Shown: one piece after another, positions 22,980 through 36,914 of the stretch
Position numbering within the stretch: the first letter of the stretch is position 1
How the letters are laid out: every line of letters starts with the position of its first letter
Assembly (NCBI GenBank): GCA_964006375.1
Contig: OZ023267.1
Coordinates: forward strand, 28,890,739-28,954,738
Reading direction: 5' to 3'
From: Tillus elongatus
Taxonomy: Eukaryota; Arthropoda; Insecta; Coleoptera; Cleridae
Length of the DNA stretch: 64,000 nucleotides
The notes under the pieces: model-generated
Databases searched by the model: none
What the model saw: only the letters and a program-made list of their open reading frames with translations
What the model was told of the DNA's origin: nothing
Position numbers and translations under genes: made by a program

Positions 22980-23640
22980 AATGTAGGTTCTGTGGCGGAC
23001 CCGCCTAAAACTTATTGAAATTATTGATATCTTGACGTTTCGACAAATGGGCTATATTGCTTATGAAGATCGGGATGAGTGAAATGCAGAATTCGCTGAT
23101 TTATTGTTTCGGCCAAACATAGAAGGCTACATTCCATGTCAGACCGCAAAATTTAGCCCGTACAGTGATGATAAGTAGATTGGTAATTGGGGTTCCATTC
23201 AACATGCAAAATGCTAGTACCTATTTGGTAACATTGAGCAATGTCTATAACCAGACGATTCAAGTCATTTAGAGCCTCATCAAATATATTTTGAAACAAA
23301 TTATATCCTACTATAATAAGTCGAGAAAAATTTCTTTGATTTTAGATGACCGCAAATTTAAAAAATAAATGCGTTTAGAAAAGAAATGAAACAAGAGTGT
23401 ATATTTAGAATTGTGTATAAATATTTGCAAAAAACTAATAACGAATGTATTTTCGTGTTAAAAATTAAAAACAAACAGCTAAAAATAATGTTAGAGTAGT
23501 TATGCCAGTCAGGTTGGTTTTATAATCATCTCTCTCTGACTGCATACGCGCCAAAACGTTAACACGTTTTGGAACAAATATCATTGGAAAACTTTTAAAA
23601 TTCTAGATACAATAAAAAGAAATAAAATAAAAAAATGCCT
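22980..23640. other. mostly unassigned; PLE-like GAAACGTC motif on minus strand
   Basis: Minus strand 23060-23020 reads ATCTT..., TGTCGAAACGTC, AAGAT. The ATCTT and AAGAT arms could form stem I of a degenerate hammerhead with GAAAC-GTC. The CTGANGA core is not recognisable. The rest is AT-rich without features. Confidence 0.3.
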
Positions 23641-23643
23641 GTT

Positions 23644-26293
<2,650 letters not shown>

Positions 26294-26702
26294 AAAAACA
26301 ACCGCACATTTTACAGGTCTGTACCAGAGTAACAATAGACACATGAGACATTTTACTCAAATTAGGTACTTAGTTGCCAGTTCACAATTAACTAGAGTAA
26401 TGTTTATCTTATATCATCTTGCTACAATAACACATAACAAAAAAGATACGCATTCATTATTACTCGCAAGTCTTAGGAAGGTAGAAGGGGAGGAAACGTA
26501 TTATATATTTTAATTGTAACTTTAGAAAAACATATACTAACATATTAAAATTTAGAGAATCTTGTTATGTGTTATCCTAGCAGTATGATACAAGGTTACC
26601 ATTACTCTTGTTAATTGTGACTAAGTAATTTAAGTAAAATGTCTCTGTTGCATCATCTTTGTTACTCAATTACGTTCCTGTAAAACGTTCGGTGGTTTTC
26701 GT
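26294..26702. repeat. foldback element with ~145-bp inverted arms
   Basis: Left arm (AACCGCACATTTTACAGGT to about 26445) and right arm (26561 to CCTGTAAAACGTTCGGTGG) are imperfect reverse complements over about 145 bp. They share blocks such as GTTATGTGTTAT and AGTAAAATGTCTC around a spacer of roughly 115 bp. It resembles an old MITE. No coding capacity. Confidence 0.75.
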
Positions 26703-27178
26703 AAATCGACTGCTGGAAATTCGGGTGCCAGTGTCACATCGATCTAAACTACATCCTTGGTCCTTTCTTCTAGACTCCCTGAAAAGTTCTTAGAGGTACA
26801 CAGTCTTGCCACTAGAGGCGTGGCAGTTGTCTACAGGTTGCCATAAAGTTTGAATTTTTCGATTTACTGTAAAACGGTATTCATAATGGCTCTAAGTTTT
26901 GGAGTCCACTGCCATTGACTATCCATGTAGTCAACGACAGTAGGCTCCAACACTTAGATCTACCTGCAGGGTGTTAGTATAACACCAGGAGAAAGGTGGC
27001 AAATGAAATGTATCATACGAATTTAAAATGCCCAAAAATTCATAAAACCAAGCATATGAGGAATCGAATGATCTGACACATATTGTCACAACTGAAATCC
27101 TAAGTTTTACGCAATTTTCACGAAACCAAAAGATTGTATCATGGCAATCATACAACCATAGAACCCGCTAGTTATTTA

Positions 27179-27350
27179 GTTTTGAGGCAAATTAGTCAGC
27201 GCCAGTAATATAGATAAATTTTAGACATATGCTTTAAGTTGTAGTTTAGTTATCGTTTGGCGAATTAATTTTGAGGCAAATTAATCAGCGCCATTTATAT
27301 ACAACAATGTTAAGCATATTCTGTTAAGTTGTAGTTTAGTGATTCGTTGC
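27179..27350. repeat. short tandem duplication (~90 bp x2)
   Basis: Two successive copies of a unit containing TTTTGAGGCAAATTA, TCAGCGCCA and AAGTTGTAGTTTAGT, diverged by small indels. Confidence 0.8.
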
Positions 27351-28610
27351 GGTAGTAAGTCTCGCCCAAACACATCATCAATAATCCACTTCTGGCTCAA
27401 AAAGATATAAGTAGAACATTTTTATGTATAAACTCTTTTTTATTATTACAATGTTTCTAAACGTTCAGATCTCAAACGGAAAATAAACTTGTAAATGTAT
27501 TAAACTTTGTGTTATAAAATACACACAAATAAACTGATTTCTTTATCAGGGGATAATATAAAATACACAAAAAACCTACTTCATTTATGCATATGGTGAA
27601 ATGGATTTTTCTGGTAAATGATATTCTATGGAAATATTCTGTCGCCACTGATTATTGTGCAGGCAAATGATAAGATATGAACATACATATATTTTTTCAT
27701 CTGATCTGAAAGGTGTTTCGATCTAGTTTTTTGCTTTCTAAATAATTATTTCGTTAAAAAAATCCAATACATGAATACCAAACGTGATTAACTCAGAAAC
27801 AATAATTGTGAGTCCAAAAATGTAACATAAAACTTTAGGTACTTTAGTTTTTGGGACTATTTACCTGATGATCTTGCTTAATCTTCCAAAAGAAAAAACA
27901 ATTTAACTGATATTAAAAACACAATTACTTTTAAGGCCAAAACAATAAGATCAAGACATACCAAAAGATATATTGTTGTGTAAACTGCCTTGTTACTTTT
28001 ACCCCAAAAATTATTTTCCACACTTGCCTTATCTCACAGATCAGATTACTATACTAACTTGACGAATTGGAAAATATATTTTAATATGATTTTTACCTAC
28101 ATTGTGATTGTGAGGGACAGTCAGTAGTAATAAAATATATCTACAATATAATAGTCTATTATTAATGAGAGAAACCTGGGGGAGATAGAGCTTGTTTTCT
28201 ATCCCCAATGATTGCCAGATAGATTGATCCCATCCTCGCTAATTAATCGGCTTCGTTAATTAGAGTTTGAAGAAGATGTTGAATGTGTGGACTGTATATT
28301 TAGACTTTTGGTGCACTGGATTCCAGAAGATTTCAGGGATACACTTGTTATATTTATGTATATGTTGTATTGACACTATTTACACTATTCACATTAACTA
28401 TTGTTTACACTTTGCGGTTTTACACTTGGTTGACGAATTACTCAGGAGATTCCCAAATTTGTTAGCTACTAGCCTATTGCATTTACTTAAATGCGCGTAT
28501 AATGAAAGTTTATTACGTATAATGTTAGAATTTAGAAGAAACACAGAATATTTACGGCACCACTGTAATTGGCACGTACGAAATACACCATCGGTATTTG
28601 AGATAATTTT
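27351..28610. other. no gene recognised
   Basis: AT-rich. A hairpin near 28178-28206 (GGGGGAGATAGAGC / TTTTCTATCCCC) is the only structure noted. A 124-codon open frame (28267-28641) has no recognisable motif and is probably chance. Confidence 0.4.
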
Positions 28611-28617
28611 GGTTGAA

Positions 28618-28915
28618 ACACACGAACGGTGTTTAACTTAGAAGATAGGGAGCTCAGAGCGAGGTCCCAAGAAAATAAGAAGATGAGATCACTTTTAGAA
28701 CTCGTCGAACTGACGAACTTACTTAAACACACGAGCGGTGTATAAGTTGGAAGATTTTGATCTGAGAGAGAGGTGCCAAGGACCTAAGAAGATGAGATCT
28801 GTTGCTGAACTGACTTAAATACACCAAAGGTGTCTAAGTTGGAAGATTGGGATCTCAGAGCGAGGTCACAAGGAGCTAAGAACATGAGATCGCTTTTAGA
28901 ACTGACTTATGTTTG
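28618..28915. repeat. three ~100-bp tandem repeats
   Basis: Units share ACACGA(A/G)CGGTGT, AAGTTGGAAGATT, CTCAGAGCGAGGT and AAGA(A/T)GATGAGATC. They lie upstream of the BEL/Pao relic and may be part of its LTR or leader, but no matching second LTR was found. Confidence 0.8.
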
Positions 28916-31248
28916 GCGACAGGTCTGCTTCTAAGGAGCTTCCAGGTGGCGCTTGTTGACGTATAAGTTGACATAACATCAGTAGTACAGGATGGCCAAC
29001 CGGTTAAAATATTAAGAACTATTTATTGCCGTAGCAAAGAAATCCAATAAGTTCATTCTTTGAAGATATTAAGAAACATGTTAAATACAACTAAAGCTAT
29101 TTAATTTAAAGAAAAGTACCTTACAGTAAATATTTAACCCTTGTATGGCATTATTCCGTCGTAAAATAAATACAAATATTCTAAGGAGAATATTTATTAT
29201 CGATATAGAGGCGATTAGACCTTAAACGGTTCCGACAATTTACCAACATTTAAAGGATGACAAGAAACCGGAAATTTAAAAAGGTTGGAAAATCCAGAAG
29301 GAGGTAACTTCAGGTAGGAGATTAACAATACTTGCAATAGCGGGTAAAAGAAGGTAGCGGCGTACCAGTTGCCTTTCTCCAACAAAACCCACTTCGTCTG
29401 ACAGAACGAGCATGATGAACATTCAATAACCAAGGAAAATATTCAACTGATACTATGTTCCATTTTGTTATATTATATATGATAATAATTGAAATTTGGT
29501 GCATTTACATTGGTCCTTAGAGTCACTGAATCTTCTAAGGAAACACAGATAGTATGGGATCTGCTGAAGAAGGACAAGTAATTAGTGGGGGAGGATGTCT
29601 TTCTATTGATGGGTCAAAGGATAAAAAATCTAATCATCAAGTGGTTTTATGGATTTCCAGAAGCTAGTCGCCGTGCAAGGAAGATATCCCAAGTAAAAAA
29701 AAGCGAGCAGGTAAAGTAGCATTGAAAGTAAAGAGTTACAAGCAGATTGGAAAAGCTAGACTAGAAAAACAAAAGGAAAATGAGAAAAGACTGTTAAGAA
29801 AATGAGAAATTGTATCTGTTTATATCACAATTTAGAAGATCTACTAAGCTTTTTCACTTTAGTGATGAATAAAATCTAATTAGAATCAAAAAATATCTCC
29901 GAGGAAGAGCAAGAGACACAGTGAAACCACGTTTGATTTCTTCGGTCAATTTAGAAGCTATAATGGAAACCCTAGAAATGACTTTTGGAAGACCAGATAG
30001 TATATTATCTCAATGTTGATAAAAAAAGCAGGAAAAACATGAACACAAAGAGAAAGTAAATCTGATTCACTAGTCATATTTTCACAAGTTTAACAACCAC
30101 GATGTAAGTACTTGATACAAAAGGTCATACGAACAATCCACAAATATTAGATGAACTTACACGTAAGCTACCATAATTTTTGAAACTTGATTTGGGTCAG
30201 CATACAATGAATAACAAAGGTGAAATTGGTTGTTTAAGACTAATTGCAGATTGGTTAAAAGAAAAAGCAAAAATGTTATGTTACATTGACACTTAAGTTT
30301 GCAGAATAGAAGAAACAAAAACCATTCATACTACCAGAATTATAAGAGGAAAGAGTTTATTTACTAGATAAGAAAATCCCACAAAAGATACATATATGCT
30401 CATTCTGTAAAGAAACGCACAATTTAGATCATTGTAAATTGTTTAAAAATAAGTGTCAAAATGATCGATGTTGTCACAGAAAAAACTTTGTATTTGTTGC
30501 CTTGGACTAATTGATTTCCAGGTAGATTGTTTTAACAAGAACAAGTATGGTGTTGAAGGCTGTCGAAAATTTCACAACCCTCTTTTGCATAACACAGATG
30601 TTGGAATGTTTTGTCTAGAAACCGACACCCATGAAAAAAATCTGAAACGTGAGCGTCATGCAAAAACAAACATCAAACATTTTACAAAAAATTCTACCAA
30701 TAAGTTTAAAGGGTCCAAAAGGTATTACAACAAGTCATGCCTTTTACGATAATGGATCTGCAGTATCATAGATGCAGCAATAGCATAAAAACGTGGATAG
30801 AGGGCAACAGGAGTCTAGTTGTTACCAATGGGCAAATGAACTCACACATTAAGAAGGTGATTCAAAGCAGTGAGTTTAAAAATCTCATAACAAAGGGACG
30901 ACTCAAAATTTTTAAAAGTAACCGAGTAAGAACTATAAATTTAATGTTATAAAACAACATCCCAACGTAGGACTCAGAAAAATATCCAGACATAAGACAG
31001 TTTAATAAAGTTTTATCAGATTGTGAAGAACAATGAACTATCTTAATTGGGCAAGACCAGTCATTTAATAAATTCAAGAAGACCTATTGAGTTGGAACGC
31101 AGTGGGCCAGTTTTAACAAAGACACAACTTGGATGAATAGTTATGGTAAAGTAAATGTCAATTCACATAATGGTGCAAACTTTATTTATCACTTATGTAA
31201 CAAAGAAGAATATGAATAAACACACTTGGAGACAGCATATTTAAAAAA

Positions 31249-31290
31249 CCTCACGATCGTTTCACTAACCAAGTTAGCGTCACCAGATGA
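31249..31290 (-). ncRNA. hammerhead ribozyme, mutated
   Basis: Minus strand: core CTGGTGA (A to G in CTGATGA), stem II CGCTAAC-TTG-GTTAGTG, GAAA, ACGATCGT, and GTG instead of the GTC cleavage triplet. Expected inactive. Confidence 0.75.
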
Positions 31291-31316
31291 TGAAATTATT
31301 CTGAAGAAGTATTCAT

Positions 31317-31357
31317 CCTCTGATGACGCTAACTTGGTTAGTGAAACTATCGTCAGG
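31317..31357 (+). ncRNA. type I hammerhead ribozyme, intact core (PLE family)
   Basis: Plus strand: stem I CCT/AGG, core CTGATGA (31320-31326), stem II CGCTAAC-TTG-GTTAGTG, GAAA (31343-31346), stem III region ACTATCGT, then the cleavage-site C (31354). All invariant core bases are present. The normally self-complementary ACGATCGT has one change, which should weaken dimer stem III. Confidence 0.82.
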
Positions 31358-31600
31358 TTTTTATAAATGTGCTGTGGTGATTTGGATTCTCCAAGTGTGC
31401 TTATCAGTACTCATCACAGGTTCCAATCTTCACTTAGCAAAGAATATTAATATCTTAGTCAACTAGTAAAGGACTCATTTAGTACATATTCCTTTGGTAT
31501 AAAGATTCTAGAGGAATTAGTAGAAACAAAAGAAGATATGAGGTGTAAAAAGATAATGGTAGAGTCTACAAGAAGACCAGATGACGGATTCCAATAATAT

Positions 31601-32679
31601 GTAATGGGGTTAGGAATCTGCAGGGGGTTATAAATCTGTATGGGGGCTAGAAGACATTATTTTATAAATTTTAGTCCGTTTTAAAAACGTGGTATATTAA
31701 AAAACATATTTAAATAATAATTTTCTGCTTTTTAGTCTTGTGTTTCTGCCTCTCTTACACGCTTAATTATTCAGTCTGAAACCTATTGCAAACTGTTAAA
31801 TGACTAAAGTTTCAAGTCTCTAGCTCATCGGGAACCTGGTTTAAAATCGATTGCAAAATTGGTACCGAACAGACAGACAAGAAAGCGGCTTAATAAAAAC
31901 GTGTAAATAACGTACCTATACAGTCTTTTAATAATGTTTAAATGAAATAAAGATTATGGTTATAAAAGGTAAAGTCAGAGGATAACATATACAATATGCC
32001 CTGATAGAGGTACAAAGGTGTAAATCTGGCAACTGTGTTAAAGTTACAAGCCAAGGAAGACTCAATTGTTGATGTAAACATATACAAGTTCTGGTAACTT
32101 GAAATAATCGGTCTAAAGGATGAGATGATGTTCCTGGTAAAGAGTTTATTAATAAATTTCTGAAGCAGAACGTACAGTTCGGTAAAGACTGGTAACGAAA
32201 AAACTCTTAAAGAACCCAAATAACTTCCAGGAACTTCCTACAGTGATCCTAAAGCGATCAATATTTTTTTTATTTACGGCACTCACCTCACCTGGTTATT
32301 AAGAAATGTCAACAGCACTACGAGTTTTTTTAATGCTAGTACCTATATGCAAAAAATTAATGCTAAAGTTTGAAACGATTTACTTTCTGTCCCGGGAAAC
32401 ATAATAACAGATATATTAAAGGTACCTTGAAATTTAGACTGAAAAATTTGAATGATTGCAGCCATCGAAAATGCATTTTTTATAAATCATCTTAGCGATA
32501 TATGATCGCCACTGCCGCAATTAACATGAAAGGTGATATGTCATTGACAATTGACATTACCCGATCTAATTAACTGGAATATCGTGTGCAGCCCGTTTGC
32601 AGAATCATTTATTGTCAGCTATACGAGGTAATATTGTGTGTGTTGTGGGTTTTTGTTTCTTTAACGTCGGCCTATTTCC
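31601..32679. other. no gene recognised
   Basis: AT-rich sequence between the BEL/Pao relic and a SINE. No tandem repeat or protein-like frame was seen. Confidence 0.4.
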
Positions 32680-32996
32680 GCGACTATGGCCAATCACCGA
32701 CGCCAGTGAGCAGTTTCACTTGACTATCCTGGAAATTTTGCCGAACCCCCGCCATTCTGTAAGGAGGGTAGGGATATTTAACGTGCCCAACATCGCATGG
32801 ACACGGGACCAACGGCTTTACGCTCCCTCCGAAGAGCGGAACGTGTAGACATTCAACTTCAAATACAACATGTGACAACCTCGGATGATGTTAATGTTAC
32901 AGTATGTACTGAAAAAATTAAAGAACCCTGGGGTCGAACCCAGTACTCTTTAGTTAAGAGGCACACATTCTTACCACTGAACCATCGAGGTTCTAT
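32680..32996 (-). mobile_element. tRNA-derived SINE (family S), copy 1
   Basis: Read on the minus strand it starts with a tRNA-like head (32993-32925): A box TGGTTCAGTGGTAAGAA and B box GGTTCGACCCC with paired T arm CTGGG/CCCAG. A GC-rich core follows (GGAGCGTAAAGCCG / TTGGTCCCGTG / CGATGTTGGGCACGTTAA), which is far from the AT-rich background and is kept in the copies at 44296 and 52320. The conserved core suggests a SINE central domain. The 3' tail is unclear. Confidence 0.8.
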
Positions 32997-33202
32997 GAGG
33001 TAATATTATTGAAGTGATTTTGTGGACGGCCTCTATTATAGCGATTTCTTGGATTAAAGGTAATTTGCTGAAACAAAAACCTTACGTGAAATGTCAAGTA
33101 AAGGAAATACGCCAACGTAAACATAACCCGCTTATTTGATTACTCGTCCTGTTAAAGCAAAACGGCTTTTGCACTCAAAAGTATGACAACATGGACCTGA
33201 AT

Positions 33203-33590
33203 GAGTGAAGATTGGAATCTGTGATGAGCACTGATAAGTACAATTTGGAGAACCCAATTCATCACAATACAGTTTTTAGACCTGACGATCGTTTCGCTAA
33301 CAAAGTTAGCGTCATCAGAGGGACAAATAAAAGAACCGAATAAAGACCAGAGCTCCTATTTATATGTTAGTTGCCAAGCAGTTGCAAACAGTGTCCTCTA
33401 CGAAAGTATACAGACTGACACACCCCCCCCCCCCCCCGGTTGAGTCTGAAATACCTGTACTTAAAATTGTATACCTGCTTTTGTAAGACTGTGTCTCGTT
33501 ATCAAATATTCCTTCTAAGAAGGACACACTGAATATTAAGATAACAGTTCAAACAATGGACTACATAGAACCGAACTTGAACCTACACTA
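33203..33590 (-). repeat. PLE-2 left terminal repeat (inverted)
   Basis: Reverse complement of the right end at 35440-35775. Shared blocks include ATTAAGATAACAGTTCAAAC, AATGGACTACATAGAACC, TATATGTTAGTTGCCAAGC and AACCCAATTCATCACAATA. Inverted long terminal repeats are typical of Penelope-like elements. A poly-C run (about 33423-33438) and an intact hammerhead lie inside. Confidence 0.88.
33281..33321 (-). ncRNA. type I hammerhead ribozyme, intact core (PLE-2 terminal repeat)
   Basis: Minus strand: stem I CCT/AGG, core CTGATGA, stem II CGCTAAC-TTT-GTTAGCG (7 perfect pairs), GAAA, fully self-complementary ACGATCGT, cleavage-site C, then AGGTC. This is the best-preserved copy of the family. Hammerheads in PLE terminal repeats are established; activity of this copy is inferred. 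Confidence 0.9.
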
Positions 33591-34011
33591 TTTATCATAA
33601 CATTTTTGTTCAAATTTTAAACGAAATGTATATTTCGTAAGCAACTGCCTGACATTTTTGATTAACTTGAGATTTTCTTTATCTAAAATGATTATTATCC
33701 CAAATATGCTGAGCAATACAAGAGTCATCAATAGTGCCATATCTCAGCTACGAAAAATGTTCTTCAAATCTAGTTTTAATGGTTCTTTTAGTTTACCCAA
33801 GATATTTAAGTTCACAACCCACAACAAACAACGGTTTTGTCTGGATTATGTTTTCTGAAAGTCATAAATTCCGCTAATATTTTCTTTGTTTTATGTTCAT
33901 TGACTAATTTTTCACTAAGCAGACAGAGAAACCATTATATTTAGCTACATTTTTAATATATTCAAGTTCTCTGTTGTATCTTTCTTTATATAAGGGAAAC
34001 TGTATTAATAT

Positions 34012-35420
34012 ATGAACCAGAAAATTCTAACACGCAGGATAGCAAAAAAAAGGTTAACAAAATGCTTGCCTAGTAGTAGTAGCAGTGGTGGGGAGGCCAG
34101 CGCCAAGCAAGTAGGCCACCATGGGCCCTTTTTGCCAACCCCAGCAATCCAGCAACCATGCTTTACTCTAAATGCTTGCCTATCACACAAAACAGTTTTT
34201 TCAAATTCAAATTCACTTGAATTTATTAATAAAGTTAAAAATATTAAATTGATTGAAGGGGAGGTTTTAATATCCTTTGAATGTGGCCTCGTTGTTTCCC
34301 AGTTTTCCCATAAAAGAAACGCTAACGTAGACCACTTGTTAAAAATGAACAACATGGGAAGAAGTCTGCAAAGCATATACAAATTTAACAAATCTTTGCC
34401 TGAATCAGAATAGTTTTCAATTTAATAATAACATTTTTGAACAAACCCATGGCACAGCAATGGGCAACCCCCTTTTCCTATTAATTGCAGACGTTTTCAT
34501 AAGTTGGTTTGTAACGGGCCTAGCAAACGAAAATGTCTGTTTTCCTAGAGTATGCTTTCGTTATGTGGACGATGTTTTTGGGGTATTTAATAGAAATGTA
34601 TGCAAAGTAGATGATTTTATTGACAAATTAAACAGTAAATTTGACCCCTATTAAAACTTATGAAATGGAAATTAATAACAAATTACCTTTTTTTTATGTA
34701 TTAGACATCAAAAATAGCGATACTTTAGAATTTAACATCCCCAGAAAGGAAACCACTACTGTAAGTTACATTTCGATTCACTCACACCATTGTTTTCCAC
34801 ACACAAAAAAAAACAGTTATCTTGAATTTTTTGGTTCATAGATTAATACAGTTTACCTTAAACAAAGAAATATACAACAGAGAACTTAAATGGATTCAAA
34901 ATATAGCCAAGTATAATAGTTACTTTATCTGCTGAGTGGAAAAATTAGTCAATATACATAAAGCAAAGAAAATGTTAGCAGAAAATAACACCTTCAGAAA
35001 ATATAAATCGCACAAAACCGTTGTCTCTTCACCATTTGATCCGCGAATTACAATAGGTTTTAATAGCATTTTTAAGAAAACCAATTTACAGCTAATATTT
35101 TCCAAACAAAAATACATTAACCAATTTTCTAGGTAGCCAAAAGGATAAAGATAAAACCACAGAAGTGTCGGGAATCTATGAAATAGGTAGCAAGGATTGT
35201 GAGCTTAAATATGTTGGGCTGGTTAAAGAAATATTGAAACTAAATTTAAAGAACATTTAGCGCAACTGAGATATGACACTATTAATAAATCATGCTCAGC
35301 ATATTTGCAATAATACTCATTATGTAGATAAAAAATCTCAAGTTAAAAATATTAAAAACATCAGGCAGTCGCTACAGTTAGATGCTTACAAAAGTAGATA
35401 TATATCGTAGAAAATTCAAC
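34012..35420 (+). pseudogene. PLE reverse transcriptase and GIY-YIG endonuclease, broken
   Basis: Fragments in order: EFINKVKNIKLIEGEVLISF (fingers/palm A region, catalytic Asp not kept), FNNNIFEQTHGTAMGNPLFL, CFRYVDDVFGVFNRN (catalytic YVDD intact), ETTT-containing region INNKLPFFYVLDIKNSDTLE, then the endonuclease: SGIYEIGSKDCELKYVGLV (GIY and YVG halves) and HICNNTHYVDKKSQVKNIKN. At least five stops or shifts. In intact PLEs the GIY-YIG nuclease cuts the target for reverse transcription. Confidence 0.88.
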
Positions 35421-35439
35421 AAAAATATTTGGATGAAGA

Positions 35440-35775
35440 GAGTAGGTCCGGTTCTATGTAGTCCATTGTTCGAACTGTTATCTTAATAACCAGTGCATCA
35501 TTCTTAGAAGGAATATTTGATAACGACCCATAGTTTTGTAAAAGCAGATATGCAATTTTAATTACAGAGATTTAAGACTCAACAGTAGTGGGTCTGTCTG
35601 TATACCTTCCTAGAGGACGCTGATTGCAACTGCTTGGCAACTAACATATAAATAGGACTTTTAGTTTTTATTCACGTAGTTTTTTCATCCCTCTGCTGAT
35701 GCTAACTTTGTTAGTGAAACGATCGTTATGTCTAAAAACAATATTGTGATGAATTAGGTTCTCCAAATTGTACTT
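35440..35775 (+). repeat. PLE-2 right terminal repeat
   Basis: Inverse of 33203-33590. It contains a hammerhead remnant at 35689-35730 with the core changed to CTGCTGA-T and GTC changed to GTT, stem II (GCTAAC-TTT-GTTAG) still paired and ACGATCGT kept. Ends TTAGGTTCTCCAAATTGTACTT. Confidence 0.85.
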
Positions 35776-35779
35776 TGTC

Positions 35780-36910
35780 CCGTTAGTACCCGTATCATTG
35801 GAGGTTGGCAAACGAATTTAAATCTTTCCAAAACTATCGAGCGACCGCTAAAGACTGAAGAAAAGCTTATTTTCTAAATATCTAACTGTAGTGGACGTAC
35901 AATTAAATATACTAAAAAATGAGTGTTGGTGTTGACAATATTCAGAATGCTGATATGTATTGGATTCGTGTAACCCAGTATGATCAATTTGAAAATGAAA
36001 TAAAGTGCTCATGTAGTAATAGACCTATCAATTCAGTCATCAATTTTGTGTCTCAGTTCGTTTTTAAGTGATGGTGTTTTGGGGATAAGAGTATGTGAAA
36101 TAAAGACCCCCAAAAGCAACGTACTGCGCCGACCGATCCAATTGCTCTATCCACTGGATATACAGCCGCATCGCGGCCCATCGGAGGGTGTTGAAAATAC
36201 AAGATCATCAGGGACAACGCCGCAGGTCATGGGCCAACGAACAATTTTCCGAAGCAAGTCTTAAAATCAACCGCGGAGGGTAAAGACTTATCGTTATTAA
36301 TTCATGTTTATTTTATTGGTGTTTAGGAATTACTTTTCAGTTGTATTTAATACTCAATAAAGTAACCAAAATTTACTGGAAGCTTATGTTCAACGTTCCT
36401 TAAATCTAGTTAACGTTTTAGACAGTAAAGTTGATAGATATAATTAACAAAACGAGACGCCGAGCTGTTGTGTGAACTTAACATAATAGACAGACGAACT
36501 GAAAAGTCTAAAAATGATGGAAATGAAAAAGTGAAATCTTATAAATATAATATTAAAATGATGCCTTATCTATACTTACTGTATTTGACAGAAATTATCC
36601 ATAATTATTATATAATAGCATATTTTTAGGTAAGTAAGTTATTTATACCTAACGTTATTTATAGAGCATATCATTTATAGTATTTTTAGCATGGTAACTA
36701 TGATTTTCTTTTTTAGTGTATATATGTTGTTTTCATAAGCTATCATGTAACTTTGCGGTCTGTTTACCAATAGAATCATTACCGCCACTGTACCCAAAGT
36801 CTAATTTTGCTTGACTTCAGTAATAACGAAAGCTTCAAGTGCCAATGTAACTAACAACTTTTGTAAAAAGTACTAAATACAGTTAGATCGCCTCTAAGAT
36901 TGGAGTTAGT
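35780..36910. other. mostly unassigned; tRNA-like A box on minus strand
   Basis: Minus strand near 36165-36110 reads CCAGTGGATAGAGCAATTGG, like a tRNA A box, but no B box or T arm follows. A short SINE remnant is possible. The rest is featureless AT-rich DNA. Confidence 0.3.
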
Positions 36911-36914
36911 TGTA

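Larger units (their letters stand above)
31220..31425. repeat. head-to-head PLE terminal repeats inserted in BEL/Pao relic
   Basis: Two inverted copies of the PLE terminal repeat with a 25-bp centre: minus-sense left part (ACACTTGGAGA...CACCAGATGATG) and plus-sense right part (ATTCATCCTCTGATGACG...CATCACAGGTTCC). BEL/Pao coding similarity resumes on both sides, so this is an insertion. Each half carries a hammerhead motif. Confidence 0.85.
29840..31600 (+). pseudogene. BEL/Pao LTR retrotransposon gag-protease relic
   Basis: Plus strand, many stops. In order: a gag block (LIRIKKYLRGRARDTVKPRL, ETLEMTFGRPDS), the BEL/Pao Cys/His region (CSFCKETHNLDHCKLF, LCICCLG, GCRKFHNPLLH), a protease-like DNGSAVS box (about 30748-30770), ILIGQDQS (about 31040), and after the insertion at 31220-31425 the start of the RT module (ESTRRPDDGF, about 31560). 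RT palm motifs, integrase and paired LTRs were not found. Old and non-functional; described only as a relic. Confidence 0.85.
33203..35775 (+). mobile_element. Penelope-like element PLE-2 (RT + GIY-YIG), degenerate
   Basis: About 2.57 kb between inverted terminal repeats, coding strand plus. It holds RT and GIY-YIG endonuclease remnants with many stops. Insertion or rearrangement inside the RT (about 34060-34160) replaces part of the fingers. The right repeat carries a mutated hammerhead in the coding sense; the left carries an intact one in antisense. Confidence 0.88.

Noticed and set aside
26931..27155. 74-codon minus-strand frame as host exon
   Set aside because: No splice signals in the right phase and no recognisable domain.
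28267..28641. 124-codon open frame
   Set aside because: No motif, low-complexity composition and overlap with the 100-bp tandem repeats; probably chance.
36110..36165. tRNA-like A box on minus strand
   Set aside because: No B box or T arm at the expected distance; could be a SINE scrap but not supportable as a tRNA.
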